From positions 124,001 to 188,000 of the forward strand of contig NZ_JAKKFD010000021.1 in assembly GCF_022229005.1 (NCBI RefSeq): a stretch of DNA of 64,000 nt. The letters run 5' to 3'. Below the pieces are notes generated by a model. It saw nothing but the letters and a program-made list of their open reading frames with translations. It searched no databases and was not told the origin of the DNA. Within the stretch, counting starts at the first letter, position 1. Every line of letters starts with the position of its first letter. This stretch comes from Micromonospora trifolii (lineage in GTDB: Bacteria; Actinomycetota; Actinomycetes; Mycobacteriales; Micromonosporaceae). Position numbers and translations under genes: made by a program. Below, piece after piece: positions 52,456 through 61,057 of this stretch.

Positions 52456-54264
52456 ATGAGCACCGTGCAGGACCGGCCGGTTCCCGGCGACACCTCGACC
52501 GACCGGCCGGTCGACGGCAGCCCGACGGGCCGGCCGGTCGGCCTGGCCGCGTTGCTGCCGTACCTGCGGGAGCACCGCGGCACCCTGGTCGTGGTGGGCG
52601 CGCTGTCGCTGATCGGCTCGGCGGCGTCGCTGGCACAGCCGCTGCTGACCCGGTCGGTGCTCGAGCGGATCGGCGCCGAGCAGAGCGTGTCCCGGCTGGT
52701 GGCGGTGCTGGTGGCCCTCGTGGTGCTCGGCGCGGCGATCGGCGGGCTGCGCGACTACCTGCTGCAACGCACCGCCGAGGGAGTGGTGCTGGGCACCCGG
52801 CGCCGGCTCGCCGGTCACCTGCTGCGGCTGACCATCGCCGAGTACGACCGCCGACGTACCGGCGACCTGCTCTCCCGGGTCGGCTCGGACACCACGCTGC
52901 TGCGGGCGGTCGTCACCTCCGGGCTCTTCGAGACGGTCACCGGGGCGGTGACGGTGGTCGGCGCCGGCACGGCCATGGTGCTGCTCGACCCGCTGCTGTT
53001 CGGCGTCACCCTGCTCGGCGTGGCGCTGGGGCTGGTCTTCGCCGCCACCTTCGCCCGCCGGGTCCGGGCGCTGGCCCGGGTCGCCCAGGAGCGGATCGGC
53101 GAGATGACCTCCGCGGTGGAGCGGGCCATTTCGGCGGCCCGGACCATCCGGGCCAGCCGCGCCGAGACCCGGGAGACGGAGGCCGTCACCGGTAGCGCGC
53201 GGGAGGCGTACGAGGCGGGGCTGCGGGTGGCCCGGGTGCAGGCGCTGGTCGGCCCGATCGGCTCGGTCACCGTGCAGGGCGCGTTCCTGCTGGTGCTCGG
53301 CATCGGTGGGGCGCGGGTAGCCGCCGGGGCGATCTCCGTCGGCGACCTGGTCGCGTTCGTCATGTACCTGTTCCTGCTGGCGCTGCCGCTGGGTCAGGTG
53401 CTGCGGGCCTACACCCAGTTGCAGTCCGGCCTGGGCGCCCTCCAGCGGATCGAGGAGATCCTGGCCGTACCCGCCGAGGGCGCGGACGACCGGCCGGCGA
53501 CGGCCGCCGCGACGGCGACCCCGCGCCGGTCGACCCCGATGATCGAGTTCGACCGGGTGGGCTTCGGCTACCCGGGCGGCGAGCCGGTGCTGCACGAGGT
53601 CAGTTTCGCGGTCCCCGCCGGCACCCGGACCGCCCTGGTCGGCCCGTCCGGCGCCGGGAAGTCCACACTGCTGGCCCTGGTCGAGCGCTTCTACGAGGTG
53701 AGCGCCGGCGCGATCCGACTCGACGGCACCGACGTACGGGACCTGCCCCGCGACGCGCTGCGGGCCCGGCTCGGCTACGTCGAGCAGGAGGCCCCCGTGC
53801 TGGCCGGCACGCTGCGGGAGAACCTGCTGATCACCACCCCGGACGCCACCGACGACCGGTTGCGCGACGTCCTGGACGAGGTCAACCTGGGCCACCTGGC
53901 GCAGCGCACCCCGCTGGGCCTCGACGTGCAGGTGGGGGAGGGCGGCGTGCTGCTCTCCGGAGGTGAGCGGCAGCGGCTGGCCATCGCCCGCGCGCTGCTC
54001 GCCGGCCCGCCCGTGCTGCTGCTCGACGAGCCGACCAGCAACCTCGACTCCCGCAACGAGGTCGCGCTGCGCCGCGCCATCGACGCCGTGGCCGTCCGCC
54101 GGACCCTGTTGATCGTGGCGCACCGGCTCGCCACAGTTGTCGACGCCGACCAGATCGTCGTCCTCGACGGCGGCCGGGTGGCGGCCGTGGGCACCCACGC
54201 CGAACTGACCGCCACCGACCCGCTGTACCGGGAACTCGCCAGCCACCAGCTGCTGGTCGGCTGA
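52456..54264 (+). CDS. ABC exporter (fused membrane and ATPase domains)
   Basis: 602 aa. Six membrane helices (about 35-310), then an ATPase with Walker A GPSGAGKST, signature LLSGGERQRLAIARALL, Walker B VLLLDEPTSNLDS and switch His in IVAHRL. Typical type IV exporter half-transporter; substrate unknown. TACCGT lies 7 nt before the ATG with no Shine-Dalgarno, indicating a leaderless start. An in-frame GTG at 52429 is less likely. Confidence 0.87.
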   Translation: MSTVQDRPVPGDTSTDRPVDGSPTGRPVGLAALLPYLREHRGTLVVVGALSLIGSAASLAQPLLTRSVLERIGAEQSVSRLVAVLVALVVLGAAIGGLRDYLLQRTAEGVVLGTRRRLAGHLLRLTIAEYDRRRTGDLLSRVGSDTTLLRAVVTSGLFETVTGAVTVVGAGTAMVLLDPLLFGVTLLGVALGLVFAATFARRVRALARVAQERIGEMTSAVERAISAARTIRASRAETRETEAVTGSAREAYEAGLRVARVQALVGPIGSVTVQGAFLLVLGIGGARVAAGAISVGDLVAFVMYLFLLALPLGQVLRAYTQLQSGLGALQRIEEILAVPAEGADDRPATAAATATPRRSTPMIEFDRVGFGYPGGEPVLHEVSFAVPAGTRTALVGPSGAGKSTLLALVERFYEVSAGAIRLDGTDVRDLPRDALRARLGYVEQEAPVLAGTLRENLLITTPDATDDRLRDVLDEVNLGHLAQRTPLGLDVQVGEGGVLLSGGERQRLAIARALLAGPPVLLLDEPTSNLDSRNEVALRRAIDAVAVRRTLLIVAHRLATVVDADQIVVLDGGRVAAVGTHAELTATDPLYRELASHQLLVG

Positions 54265-54339
54265 CTGCGCCCCAGGAAGGCAGACTTGCCGGGCGGCCGG
54301 GCCGCGCGTGCCGCCCGGAATCGCGTACCGTTGCCGCTC

Positions 54340-56631
54340 ATGGGTGTGTCGCAACGGTTCAAGAGCAAGTTCCGGCGGTTCCTCCAGCGCCCCGGCTCGA
54401 CCGTGGATCTTGCTCCGCTGGAGAAACTGCTCCCGGCGATCGAGGCGCGCGAGGCTGACCTCACCGCGCTCGACGACGCCGAGCTGACCGCGGCCGCTGG
54501 CGCCGCCGCCGGCTACGAGGAGATCTGCGCCGTCGGCCGCGAGGCCGCCCGCCGTGGCCTCGACCAGCGGCCGTACGACGTGCAGCTGCTCGGCGCGATG
54601 TCGCTGCTCTCCGGCAAGGTCGCCGAGATGGCCACCGGTGAGGGCAAGACACTGACCGCCACGATCGCCGCGTACGGGCACGTCCGGCTCGGCAACGGCC
54701 CGGTGCACGTGCTCACCATCAACGACTACCTGGCCCGCCGCGACGCTCAGTGGATGGAGCCGGTCTACACCCTGCTCGGCCTGACCGTCGGCTGGGTCAA
54801 CGAGGCCTCCACCCCGCAGGAGCGGCGCGACGCGTACGGCTGCGACGTCACCTACGTCTCCGTCAGCGAGGCGGGCTTCGACTACCTGCGCGACCAGCTG
54901 GTCACCGACGTGGAAGACCGGGTGCAGCCCGCGCTGACCACCGCCATCGTCGACGAGGCCGACTCGATCATGATCGACGAGGCCCGGGTGCCGATGGTCC
55001 TGGCCGGCGCGGTGCCGGGCGAGCAGGACCCGGTGCACGCCGCTGCCGCGCTGGTCCGTGGCCTGCGCAAGGTCAAGCACTACACGGTCGCCGAGGACGG
55101 GCGGAGCGTGGCGTTCACCTCCGCCGGCCTGGCCGCCATCGAGGCCAAGCTCGGCATCGACCTGTACGACGAGGAGCACGTCGCGCAGCTCTCCGCTGTC
55201 AACGTGGCGCTGCACGCGCACGCCCTGCTGCACCGTGACGTGGACTACATCGTCCGGGACGGCTCGGTCGAGCTGGTCGACGAGATGCGCGGCCGGGTGG
55301 CCCAGCGCCGCCGCTGGCCGGACGGCCTCCAGGCCGCTGTCGAGGCCAAGGAGGGGCTGGACGCCACCGCCGAGGGCGAGGTGCTCGGCACCATCGCCAT
55401 GCAGGCGTACATCGCGCTCTACCCGAAGGTCTGCGGGATGACCGCCACGGCGGTGCTGGTCGGCGACCAGCTGCGGGAGTTCTTCGGTCTCGAGGTCGCG
55501 GTGATCCCGCCCAACACCCCGTGCATCCGCGAGGACGAGCCGGACCGCATCTACGCCACCCGGGCCGAGAAGGACGAGGCGCTGATCGACGAGATCCAGC
55601 GCTGGCACGCCAAGGGGCGGCCGATGCTGATCGGCACCCTGGACGTCAAGGAGTCCGAGGGGTTGGCCGCCGGTCTCAACGCCGCCGGGGTGCCCTGCGT
55701 CGTGCTGAACGCCAAGAACGACGACGAGGAGGCGGCGATCATCGCCGAGGCCGGCGCGTACGGCGCGGTGACCGTCTCCACCCAGATGGCCGGTCGCGGC
55801 GTCGACATCCGGCTCGGTGGCAGCGACCAGAGTGACCAGGAGCGGGTCGCCGAGCTGGGCGGCCTCTACGTGATCGGCAGCGGCCGGCACGACAGCCGCC
55901 GGGTGGACGACCAGTTGCGTGGTCGCGCCGGGCGGCAGGGCGACCCGGGCGGCTCGGTCTTCCTCGTCAGCCTGGAGGACGACCTGGTCGTCCGGCACGC
56001 CGCCGACTCGGTGCCGGCGTCGCCGCGGATGAACGCCGACGGCCTGGTGACCGACGAGCAGGTCGACTACGCGGTGGAGCACGCCCAGCGGGTCGCCGAG
56101 GGCGTCAACCACGAGATCCACCGCAACACCTGGCGCTACAGCGTGGTGATCGAGCAGCAGCGCAAGGCCCTCGCCGCGCGCCGCGAACGGCTGCTGACCA
56201 GCGACGTGGCCGCCGTCATGCTGCTGGAGAAGGAGCCCGAGAAGGCCGGCGAGATGGACGAGGACCTGCTCGCCCGTGCCGCCCGGTCGATCGCGCTCTT
56301 CCACCTGGACCGGCTCTGGGCCGAGCACCTGGCCGAGCTGTCGGAGGTCCGCGAGGGCGTGCACCTGCGCGCGCTGGGCCGGCTCGACCCGCTGGACGAG
56401 TTCCACCGGGCCGCCGTGCCGGCGTTCAACGACCTGATCCCGGAGATCGAGGCCCGCACCATCGCCACCTTCACCGAGACCGAATTCGATGAGGACTGGC
56501 AGCCCGACGACGGCACCCTGGTCCGGCCCACCGCGACCTGGACGTACCTGGTGCACGACAACCCGTTCGGGTCCGAGCTCGACCGACTGATCGCGTCGAT
56601 CGGGCGGCGGCTCAGCGGCGCCTCGCGCTGA
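54340..56631 (+). CDS. secA2: Accessory Sec translocase ATPase SecA2
   Basis: 763 aa, shorter than housekeeping SecA (about 900 or more). Walker A MATGEGKTLTATIAAY, TINDYLARRDAQW, Walker B IVDEADSIMIDEARVP, GMTATAV and TQMAGRGVDIRLGG are intact. No C-terminal zinc-binding SecB site and a shortened scaffold region, as in SecA2. Powers export of a subset of proteins through SecYEG. TACCGT is 8 nt before the ATG. Followed by a terminator-like hairpin. Confidence 0.88.
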   Translation: MGVSQRFKSKFRRFLQRPGSTVDLAPLEKLLPAIEAREADLTALDDAELTAAAGAAAGYEEICAVGREAARRGLDQRPYDVQLLGAMSLLSGKVAEMATGEGKTLTATIAAYGHVRLGNGPVHVLTINDYLARRDAQWMEPVYTLLGLTVGWVNEASTPQERRDAYGCDVTYVSVSEAGFDYLRDQLVTDVEDRVQPALTTAIVDEADSIMIDEARVPMVLAGAVPGEQDPVHAAAALVRGLRKVKHYTVAEDGRSVAFTSAGLAAIEAKLGIDLYDEEHVAQLSAVNVALHAHALLHRDVDYIVRDGSVELVDEMRGRVAQRRRWPDGLQAAVEAKEGLDATAEGEVLGTIAMQAYIALYPKVCGMTATAVLVGDQLREFFGLEVAVIPPNTPCIREDEPDRIYATRAEKDEALIDEIQRWHAKGRPMLIGTLDVKESEGLAAGLNAAGVPCVVLNAKNDDEEAAIIAEAGAYGAVTVSTQMAGRGVDIRLGGSDQSDQERVAELGGLYVIGSGRHDSRRVDDQLRGRAGRQGDPGGSVFLVSLEDDLVVRHAADSVPASPRMNADGLVTDEQVDYAVEHAQRVAEGVNHEIHRNTWRYSVVIEQQRKALAARRERLLTSDVAAVMLLEKEPEKAGEMDEDLLARAARSIALFHLDRLWAEHLAELSEVREGVHLRALGRLDPLDEFHRAAVPAFNDLIPEIEARTIATFTETEFDEDWQPDDGTLVRPTATWTYLVHDNPFGSELDRLIASIGRRLSGASR

Positions 56632-56643
56632 CGTACCGGCCGT

Positions 56644-56683
56644 CGGGGCCCCGATCGCGCCTCCGCGCGCGACCGGGGCCCCG
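56644..56683 (+). terminator. Terminator-like hairpin after secA2
   Basis: CGGGGCCCCG occurs at 56644 and 56674 as part of a long GC-rich hairpin with CGATCGCGC/GCGCGCGA inside, followed by a short ATTT run. Lies 13 nt after the secA2 stop. Confidence 0.6.
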
Positions 56684-56692
56684 ATTTACGCC

Positions 56693-56718
56693 GTTTCGAC
56701 CCAGGTTTCCCAGGGTAG
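56693..56718 (+). promoter_or_regulatory. SigB-type promoter (GTTT-N16-GGGTAG) upstream of the GAF-ANTAR operon
   Basis: GTTT (56693-56696) and GGGTAG (56713-56718) are separated by 16 nt. About 36 nt upstream of the 20-codon leader ORF. Same pattern and spacing as at 47.3 kb and 57.75 kb. Confidence 0.75.
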
Positions 56719-56754
56719 TAGGGCTGGTCGGTCGAGTCGGGAAGAGAGCAGACG

Positions 56755-56817
56755 ATGACACAGGTGACGATGCTGACCGGACAGGCGCGCGACGGCACGG
56801 AGGCTGCGAACCGGTGA
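56755..56817 (+). CDS. 20-codon leader ORF coupled to the GAF-ANTAR gene
   Basis: The frame encodes MTQVTMLTGQARDGTEAANR and ends in TGA, which overlaps the GTG start of the GAF-ANTAR gene (GTGA, 4 nt). A GAAGAGAG stretch precedes the ATG. Its only evident role is translational coupling; it may be too short to have another function. Confidence 0.45.
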   Translation: MTQVTMLTGQARDGTEAANR

Positions 56818-57554
56818 ACCTCGACACGCGGGAACCGGTGGTGCAGACCCTCGGCGTCCTGGAAGCAGCAGCACTGTTACGGGAGCTGACCGCCGGGCTG
56901 ATCGCCCTGACCGACTTTGACGAGGCGCTGCTGGCCCTGGTCCGGGTCACCCGGGACGCCGTCGCCGGGGTGCGATGGTGCGGATTCACCGCCCTGCGGG
57001 CCGGCGAGCCGGCCGGGGTGGCCGCCTCGGACGAGGGGCTGGCCGGGCTGGACGACCTGCGACACGGGCCGGACACGCCGGCGATGAGCGCGATCCACCG
57101 CCGCGAGATGATCCTCGCCGCCGACCTGGCCGTTGAGCCCCGCTGGCCGGCCTGGACGGCGCACGCCCACGACCTCGGCGTCCGCGGGGTGATCTCCGCG
57201 CCGGTCGACATCGACGACCAGGTGATCGGGGCGATCAACCTGTACGCCGCCGCGCCGGACCTGCTGACCCCGCAACACCAGCTGACCGCCATGCTGCTCG
57301 CCGAGCACGCCGGTCTGCTGCTCGCCGCCGTTCGCGACCGCGGCCGACAGCTCACCCTCGCCGGTGAACGGGACGCCTCACTCCTGCAGGACGGGGTGGT
57401 GGGCCAGGCCGTCGGCGTGATCATGACGCAGCGCGGGTGTCTGCCGGCCGAAGCCCTCGACGTGCTGCGTACCGCCGCCTCGTCGCTGGACATCCCGCTG
57501 CGCGAGGTGGCCGAGCGTCTGGTCCGAACGGTCTCCCGCCAACGCGACAACTGA
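56814..57554 (+). CDS. GAF-ANTAR regulator
   Basis: 246 aa. A GAF domain (about residues 10-170; VRVTRDAVAGVRWCGFT, GVISAPVDIDDQVIGAINLYA) is followed by a C-terminal ANTAR domain (about 180-240; LQDGVVGQAVGVIMTQRGCL and AEALDVLRTAASSLDIPLREVAERLV). ANTAR proteins bind paired RNA hairpins to prevent transcription termination. GTG start overlaps the leader ORF. A SigB-type promoter upstream suggests stress control. Confidence 0.87.
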   Translation: MNLDTREPVVQTLGVLEAAALLRELTAGLIALTDFDEALLALVRVTRDAVAGVRWCGFTALRAGEPAGVAASDEGLAGLDDLRHGPDTPAMSAIHRREMILAADLAVEPRWPAWTAHAHDLGVRGVISAPVDIDDQVIGAINLYAAAPDLLTPQHQLTAMLLAEHAGLLLAAVRDRGRQLTLAGERDASLLQDGVVGQAVGVIMTQRGCLPAEALDVLRTAASSLDIPLREVAERLVRTVSRQRDN

Positions 57555-57591
57555 CCCCGGCGGCTCAGGCCGCTCGGGCCCGTGTCGGCCG

Positions 57592-57674
57592 GGGTGATCG
57601 ACTCGGGTTCCTGGAACTCGGGGTGTAACAGGCCGGTGGACGCCCCGACTTCCTGAAACCCGAGTCGATCACCC
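57592..57674. repeat. Long intergenic inverted repeat
   Basis: Two 32-nt arms (57592-57623 and 57643-57674) matching at 29 of 32 positions, including an uninterrupted 18-bp outer stem (GGGTGATCGACTCGGGTT and its complement), with a 19-nt loop. It lies in the 266-bp gap between GAF-ANTAR and DUF2231. Could be a terminator or a genome-wide intergenic repeat. Confidence 0.7.
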
Positions 57675-57752
57675 GCCGGTCTGGCCGTTCGGCCTCGGTG
57701 ATCGGCGGCCACGGTGCCCGTTCTCCCTGCTGCCGGCGAGTCGGGCGGCATC

Positions 57753-57778
57753 GTTTCGCCTCGACCGGCCCCGGGTAG
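57753..57778 (+). promoter_or_regulatory. SigB-type promoter (GTTT-N16-GGGTAG) for the DUF2231 gene
   Basis: GTTT (57753-57756) and GGGTAG (57773-57778), 16 nt apart, end 42 nt before the start codon. Third example of the identical arrangement in the window. Confidence 0.75.
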
Positions 57779-57820
57779 CACTCTGGTTCAGGTGAGCTGC
57801 GCCGACCCGGGGGAGGACCG

Positions 57821-58306
57821 ATGCAGAGCCGGCTACGGGTGCAGGGGCAGCCGATCCAACCGATGCTGGTGACGTTTCCGCTCGGGCTCTTCGTCAGCGC
57901 CACCGTCTTCGACCTCACCGATGTGATCGGCGGCCCTGCGTTCCTCGGCGAGGTCGGCTACTGGACCGGCGTCGCCGCCCTCGTCGCCGCCGCGCTGACC
58001 GCCGTGGCCGGCATGGTCGACCTGTGGGACGTGCCGGGCGACCGTACCCGCCGCACCGCCGTCGCCTTCAACCTGGTGAACGCGGTGATGGCCGCGATGT
58101 TCCTGCTCACCTGCCTGGTCCGGTCACACTCCCCGCAGCGCGGCGCGTCGGTCGCGATCCTGGTCACCGAGCTGGTCGCGCTGGCCGTCGGCGGGGTCGG
58201 TGTGCACCTGGGCGCCCGGCTGATGCGTCAGTTCGACAGCGGCCGCGCCGAGCCAGACGGCCTCGACGCGCTCGCCGGCTCCACCGGCGAGATCGCCCGC
58301 CCCTGA
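57821..58306 (+). CDS. DUF2231 membrane protein
   Basis: 161 aa with four hydrophobic segments. VQGQPIQPMLVTFPLGLFVSATVFDL is the DUF2231 N-terminus; ALTAVAGMVDLWDVPGDRTRRTA contains the loop typical of the family. Function unknown. A SigB-type promoter upstream points to stress expression. The ATG has a GGGGGAGGA site. Confidence 0.83.
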   Translation: MQSRLRVQGQPIQPMLVTFPLGLFVSATVFDLTDVIGGPAFLGEVGYWTGVAALVAAALTAVAGMVDLWDVPGDRTRRTAVAFNLVNAVMAAMFLLTCLVRSHSPQRGASVAILVTELVALAVGGVGVHLGARLMRQFDSGRAEPDGLDALAGSTGEIARP

Positions 58307-58420
58307 CCCGCCGGGCCCGTCCCTGAGCCGACCTGCCCGCCGGGCCCGTCCCTGAGCCGACCTGCCCGCCGGGCTCGTCCCTGAGCCGACCTGTCCGATG
58401 GGTTCGCCTCTGAGCCGACC
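58307..58420. repeat. 29-bp tandem repeat, about four copies
   Basis: Unit CCCGCCGGGCCCGTCCCTGA-GCCGACCTG: copies at 58307-58335, 58336-58364 and 58365-58393 are nearly identical, and a fourth is degenerate. Starts 1 nt after the DUF2231 stop. No spacers, so it is a minisatellite-like repeat, not CRISPR. Confidence 0.75.
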
Positions 58421-58524
58421 CGCCGGGCCAGTCACGCTCGACCCGCGAGTCGGGCGCTCGGCCGGCCGGCGGGCCTGGCGCGCGGGGCCGGCATCCGCGC
58501 GACTGGTCGGTCTACCATCCCCGG

Positions 58525-58719
58525 ATGACCTCCTCACTGGACACGCTGCCGAAGATCGGCGCGCCCGCCACCCGGGCCCTGCACGGTGCCGGCTACACCG
58601 CGCTGCGCCAGCTCGCTGGCGTCCCCCGGGCGGATCTGGGCAAGCTGCACGGCATGGGCCCGAAGGCGATCGGAATCCTCCAGGCCGCCCTCGAGGAGCA
58701 CGGGCTCGGCCTCGGCTGA
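58525..58719 (+). CDS. Small helix-hairpin-helix protein
   Basis: 64 aa consisting mainly of two HhH motifs: LPKIGAPATRALHGAGYTALRQLAG and LGKLHGMGPKAIGILQAAL. Such motifs bind DNA backbones without sequence preference. TACCAT lies 6 nt before the ATG with no Shine-Dalgarno, supporting a leaderless start. Function unknown. Confidence 0.75.
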   Translation: MTSSLDTLPKIGAPATRALHGAGYTALRQLAGVPRADLGKLHGMGPKAIGILQAALEEHGLGLG

Positions 58720-58795
58720 GATCCACCACCCGCGCCCCGGCCGGGCGGCGGCAAATCAGTTGCCGGCCGGGTGACCGGCCGCGAGGCTGACCGGC

Positions 58796-59554
58796 ATGAC
58801 CCCTGAGCGTGACGCCGAGGACCTGATCGCGGACGCCGCCGCCGCGCCGGTCGATGGTTGGGGCTTCGGCTGGCTGGCCGGCCGGGCCACCGAGGAGCGT
58901 CCGCCCTGGGGTTACGCCCGGCTGGTCGCCGACCGGATGACGCACGCCGACGCGGCTCTCGACGTGGACACCGGCGGCGGTGAGGTGCTCGCCGAGGTGC
59001 CGCGTCCACCGAAGCTGCTGACGGCGACCGAGGCGTGGCCGCCGAACGTGGAGGTCGCCCGACGCACCCTGCGTCGGGTCGGCGCGTCGGTGGTCGCGGT
59101 CGCGCCGGACGGGCCGCTGCCGTTTCGCGACGCCTCGTTCGACCTGGTGGTCAGTCGGCATCCGGTACGTACTGACTGGGTTCAGACGGCGCGGGTGCTG
59201 CGGCCGGGCGGGACGTTCCTGTCGCAGCAGATCGGGGCCGGCACGATGCGGGAGCTGAGTGAGGCGATCCTCGGGCCGTTGCCGCCGCCGACCCAGCGGC
59301 ACCCCGAGCACGCGGTCGCCGCCGCCGAAGCCGCCGGCCTGCGGGTGGTCGACCTGCGTCGGGCCACCCTGCGGGCGACCTTCGCCGACATCGGCGCGGT
59401 GGTCTGGTTCCTGCGCAAGGTGATCTGGACGGTGCCCGGGTTCACTGTCGAGCGCTACCGCGCACCACTGCGCGGCCTGCACCACCGCATCGTCGACGAG
59501 GGCCCCTTCGTCGCCCACGCCCAACGCTTCCTCATCGAGGCCACCCGCCCCTGA
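58796..59554 (+). CDS. SAM-dependent methyltransferase (class I)
   Basis: 252 aa. ALDVDTGGGEVLAEV (motif I, with Gly-rich loop), TATEAWPPNVEVARRTL (motif II), DGPLPFRDASFDLVVSRHPV (motif IV) and ARVLRPGGTFLSQQIG (post-motif) are clear. Motif I is D-x-D-T-G-G-G, slightly unusual. Substrate unknown. Confidence 0.82.
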   Translation: MTPERDAEDLIADAAAAPVDGWGFGWLAGRATEERPPWGYARLVADRMTHADAALDVDTGGGEVLAEVPRPPKLLTATEAWPPNVEVARRTLRRVGASVVAVAPDGPLPFRDASFDLVVSRHPVRTDWVQTARVLRPGGTFLSQQIGAGTMRELSEAILGPLPPPTQRHPEHAVAAAEAAGLRVVDLRRATLRATFADIGAVVWFLRKVIWTVPGFTVERYRAPLRGLHHRIVDEGPFVAHAQRFLIEATRP

Positions 59555-59571
59555 CGGACACAGCCACCCGC

Positions 59572-59641
59572 CGATCTTGCACTTTCGGCACCCGCGAAAG
59601 CCGTACACCGGGGCAATTCGCACACACAAACTGCAAGATCG
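59572..59641. repeat. Intergenic inverted repeat with nested hairpin
   Basis: Outer arms CGATCTTGCACTTT (59572-59585) and AAACTGCAAGATCG (59628-59641) match at 13 of 14 positions. An inner hairpin CTTTCG ... CGAAAG (59582-59587/59595-59600) competes with the left arm. Between the methyltransferase and convergent DUF3500 gene; terminator or dispersed repeat. Confidence 0.6.
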
Positions 59642-59682
59642 ACGAGGTGGGGGCGAGGGCTAGGGCTAGGGCGGGAATGGCG

Positions 59683-60633
59683 TTAGTGGGGGTGGGTCTG
59701 GTGGTGGGTGGCTAGCACGTCGGCGCCGAAGTCACTGGCGGGGCGGCGCAGCACCGTGTGTGCGTGGTTGCCGTCCGCCGTGGTGTTGTCGTACTCGATC
59801 AGCAGGTCGTCGCCCTGCACCCGGTAGTAGTGACGCCGGCCGGGGTGGGTCGGGCCGGCCCAGGCGAAGTGCAGCGGGCCGGCGTCCAGTCGGGCCGCCT
59901 CCCGGATGGCCAGCTCGGGCGGCAGCCGGTCGAGGTAGAGGGCGACCACCTGGTCGAGCAGCGCGCGGCCGGTCGGTCCCAGGCGCTCCGCCGGTACGCC
60001 GAGTGGTTCCAGTGGCGCGTCGACCCGCCCACGGGTGGCGCTGATGATGTCCGCCGGCGCCTCGTCGGCGATGATCGCGGCGGCCCGCTCGGCCGGGCCC
60101 AGCGCGTCGAGCAGGGCGCGGGCCAGGTCCTCCTCGACACCGAGTGGCCGGGAGACCGGCCGGCCGGCGTAGCGGACCGCTGCCGGGTTGGCGCCGAAGA
60201 AGATCGGCGCGGGGGAGACCTGACCGTCCACCACTGTCATGTTGACCGACAGGTGGTGCCCTTCGAGCCGCCACGCCCAGCGGTCGTCGCGCGCCGGGTC
60301 GCCGAACACGGCCACCCAGTAGTCGGCGCTGTGCCGCCCGCGCTGCCAGCCCTCGGCCCGGTCCAGCACCTCCTCCAGCGAGATGATCGCCATCGCCTGT
60401 GCGTACGCCGAGGGGCTGAGCGCGGTGGCCAGCAACCGGTGCGCGGCCTTGCGGGCGGTGACGTCGAGCTCGGCGAGGCAGACGCCCGGTCGGGGTCGGG
60501 GCCGGTACTCCAGCCAGCGTCGGGCCGCCTCGTCGTCGAACGAGTGCACGGCGCTCTCACGGGCGGCGGGGTCGAGCGCGGTCAGCAGCGCGGTGCCGGC
60601 GGCCCGCATCTGCTCCGGCAGAGGATCTTCCAC
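59683..60633 (-). CDS. DUF3500 protein
   Basis: 316 aa. SAYAQAMAIISLEEVLDR, SADYWVAVFGDPARDDRWAWRLEGHHLSVNMTVVDG and the C-terminal LHFAWAGPTHPGRRHYYRVQGDDLLIEYDNTTADGNHAHTVLR are DUF3500 features. The conserved His/Asp suggest an enzyme, but no activity is known. GTG start; TATACA is 6 nt upstream. Confidence 0.82.
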   Translation of the reverse strand: MEDPLPEQMRAAGTALLTALDPAARESAVHSFDDEAARRWLEYRPRPRPGVCLAELDVTARKAAHRLLATALSPSAYAQAMAIISLEEVLDRAEGWQRGRHSADYWVAVFGDPARDDRWAWRLEGHHLSVNMTVVDGQVSPAPIFFGANPAAVRYAGRPVSRPLGVEEDLARALLDALGPAERAAAIIADEAPADIISATRGRVDAPLEPLGVPAERLGPTGRALLDQVVALYLDRLPPELAIREAARLDAGPLHFAWAGPTHPGRRHYYRVQGDDLLIEYDNTTADGNHAHTVLRRPASDFGADVLATHHQTHPH

Positions 60634-60664
60634 CGACCCTGTATACCGGCCGTCCGTGCCGGTG

Positions 60665-61057
60665 TCAGCCGACGCGCAGCAGCTCCGTCATCTCCGGCAG
60701 GTCGAAGAAGCTGGCGGTCTCGATCGCCGACGGGTTGCCGTGTGCAGGGTCCGCGCCGGCGGCGAGGAGCGCGCGGACCGCTTCGGTGCTGCTGCGGAAG
60801 ACCGCCGCGGCCAACGCGGTCTGACCCCGGTCGTTGGCCCGGGTGTGGTCGGCGCCGCGGCTGAGCAGGGCGGCCACAGTGTCCGGGTGGGAATGGTACG
60901 CGGCCAGGATGAGCAGCGTGTCGCCCTTGTCGTTGGTGAGGTTGACCGGCAGGCCGGCGTCGATCTGCGCCGCCAGCTCGTCGGTGGCGCCGGCTCGGGC
61001 CAGGTCGAACATCCGGTGTGCGAACGCCAGCGTCTCGGCGTCGAGGTCCTCGGTCAC
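60665..61057 (-). CDS. Ankyrin-repeat protein
   Basis: 130 aa. Three to four ankyrin repeats: DLARAGATDELAAQIDAGLPV, NDKGDTLLILAAYHSHPDTVAALLSRGAD, NDRGQTALAAAVFRSSTEAVRALLAAGADP. Cytoplasmic protein-binding scaffold; partner unknown. GTG start; TAATCT lies 6 nt upstream. Confidence 0.82.
   Translation of the reverse strand: MTEDLDAETLAFAHRMFDLARAGATDELAAQIDAGLPVNLTNDKGDTLLILAAYHSHPDTVAALLSRGADHTRANDRGQTALAAAVFRSSTEAVRALLAAGADPAHGNPSAIETASFFDLPEMTELLRVG

Noticed and set aside
52393..56556. 1387-aa minus-strand ORF
   Set aside because: Antisense shadow of the ABC exporter and secA2; composition is biased (Gly/Arg/His/Asp-rich) and no domain is seen.
58307..58420. CRISPR array
   Set aside because: Repeat units abut directly with no spacers and no cas genes nearby.
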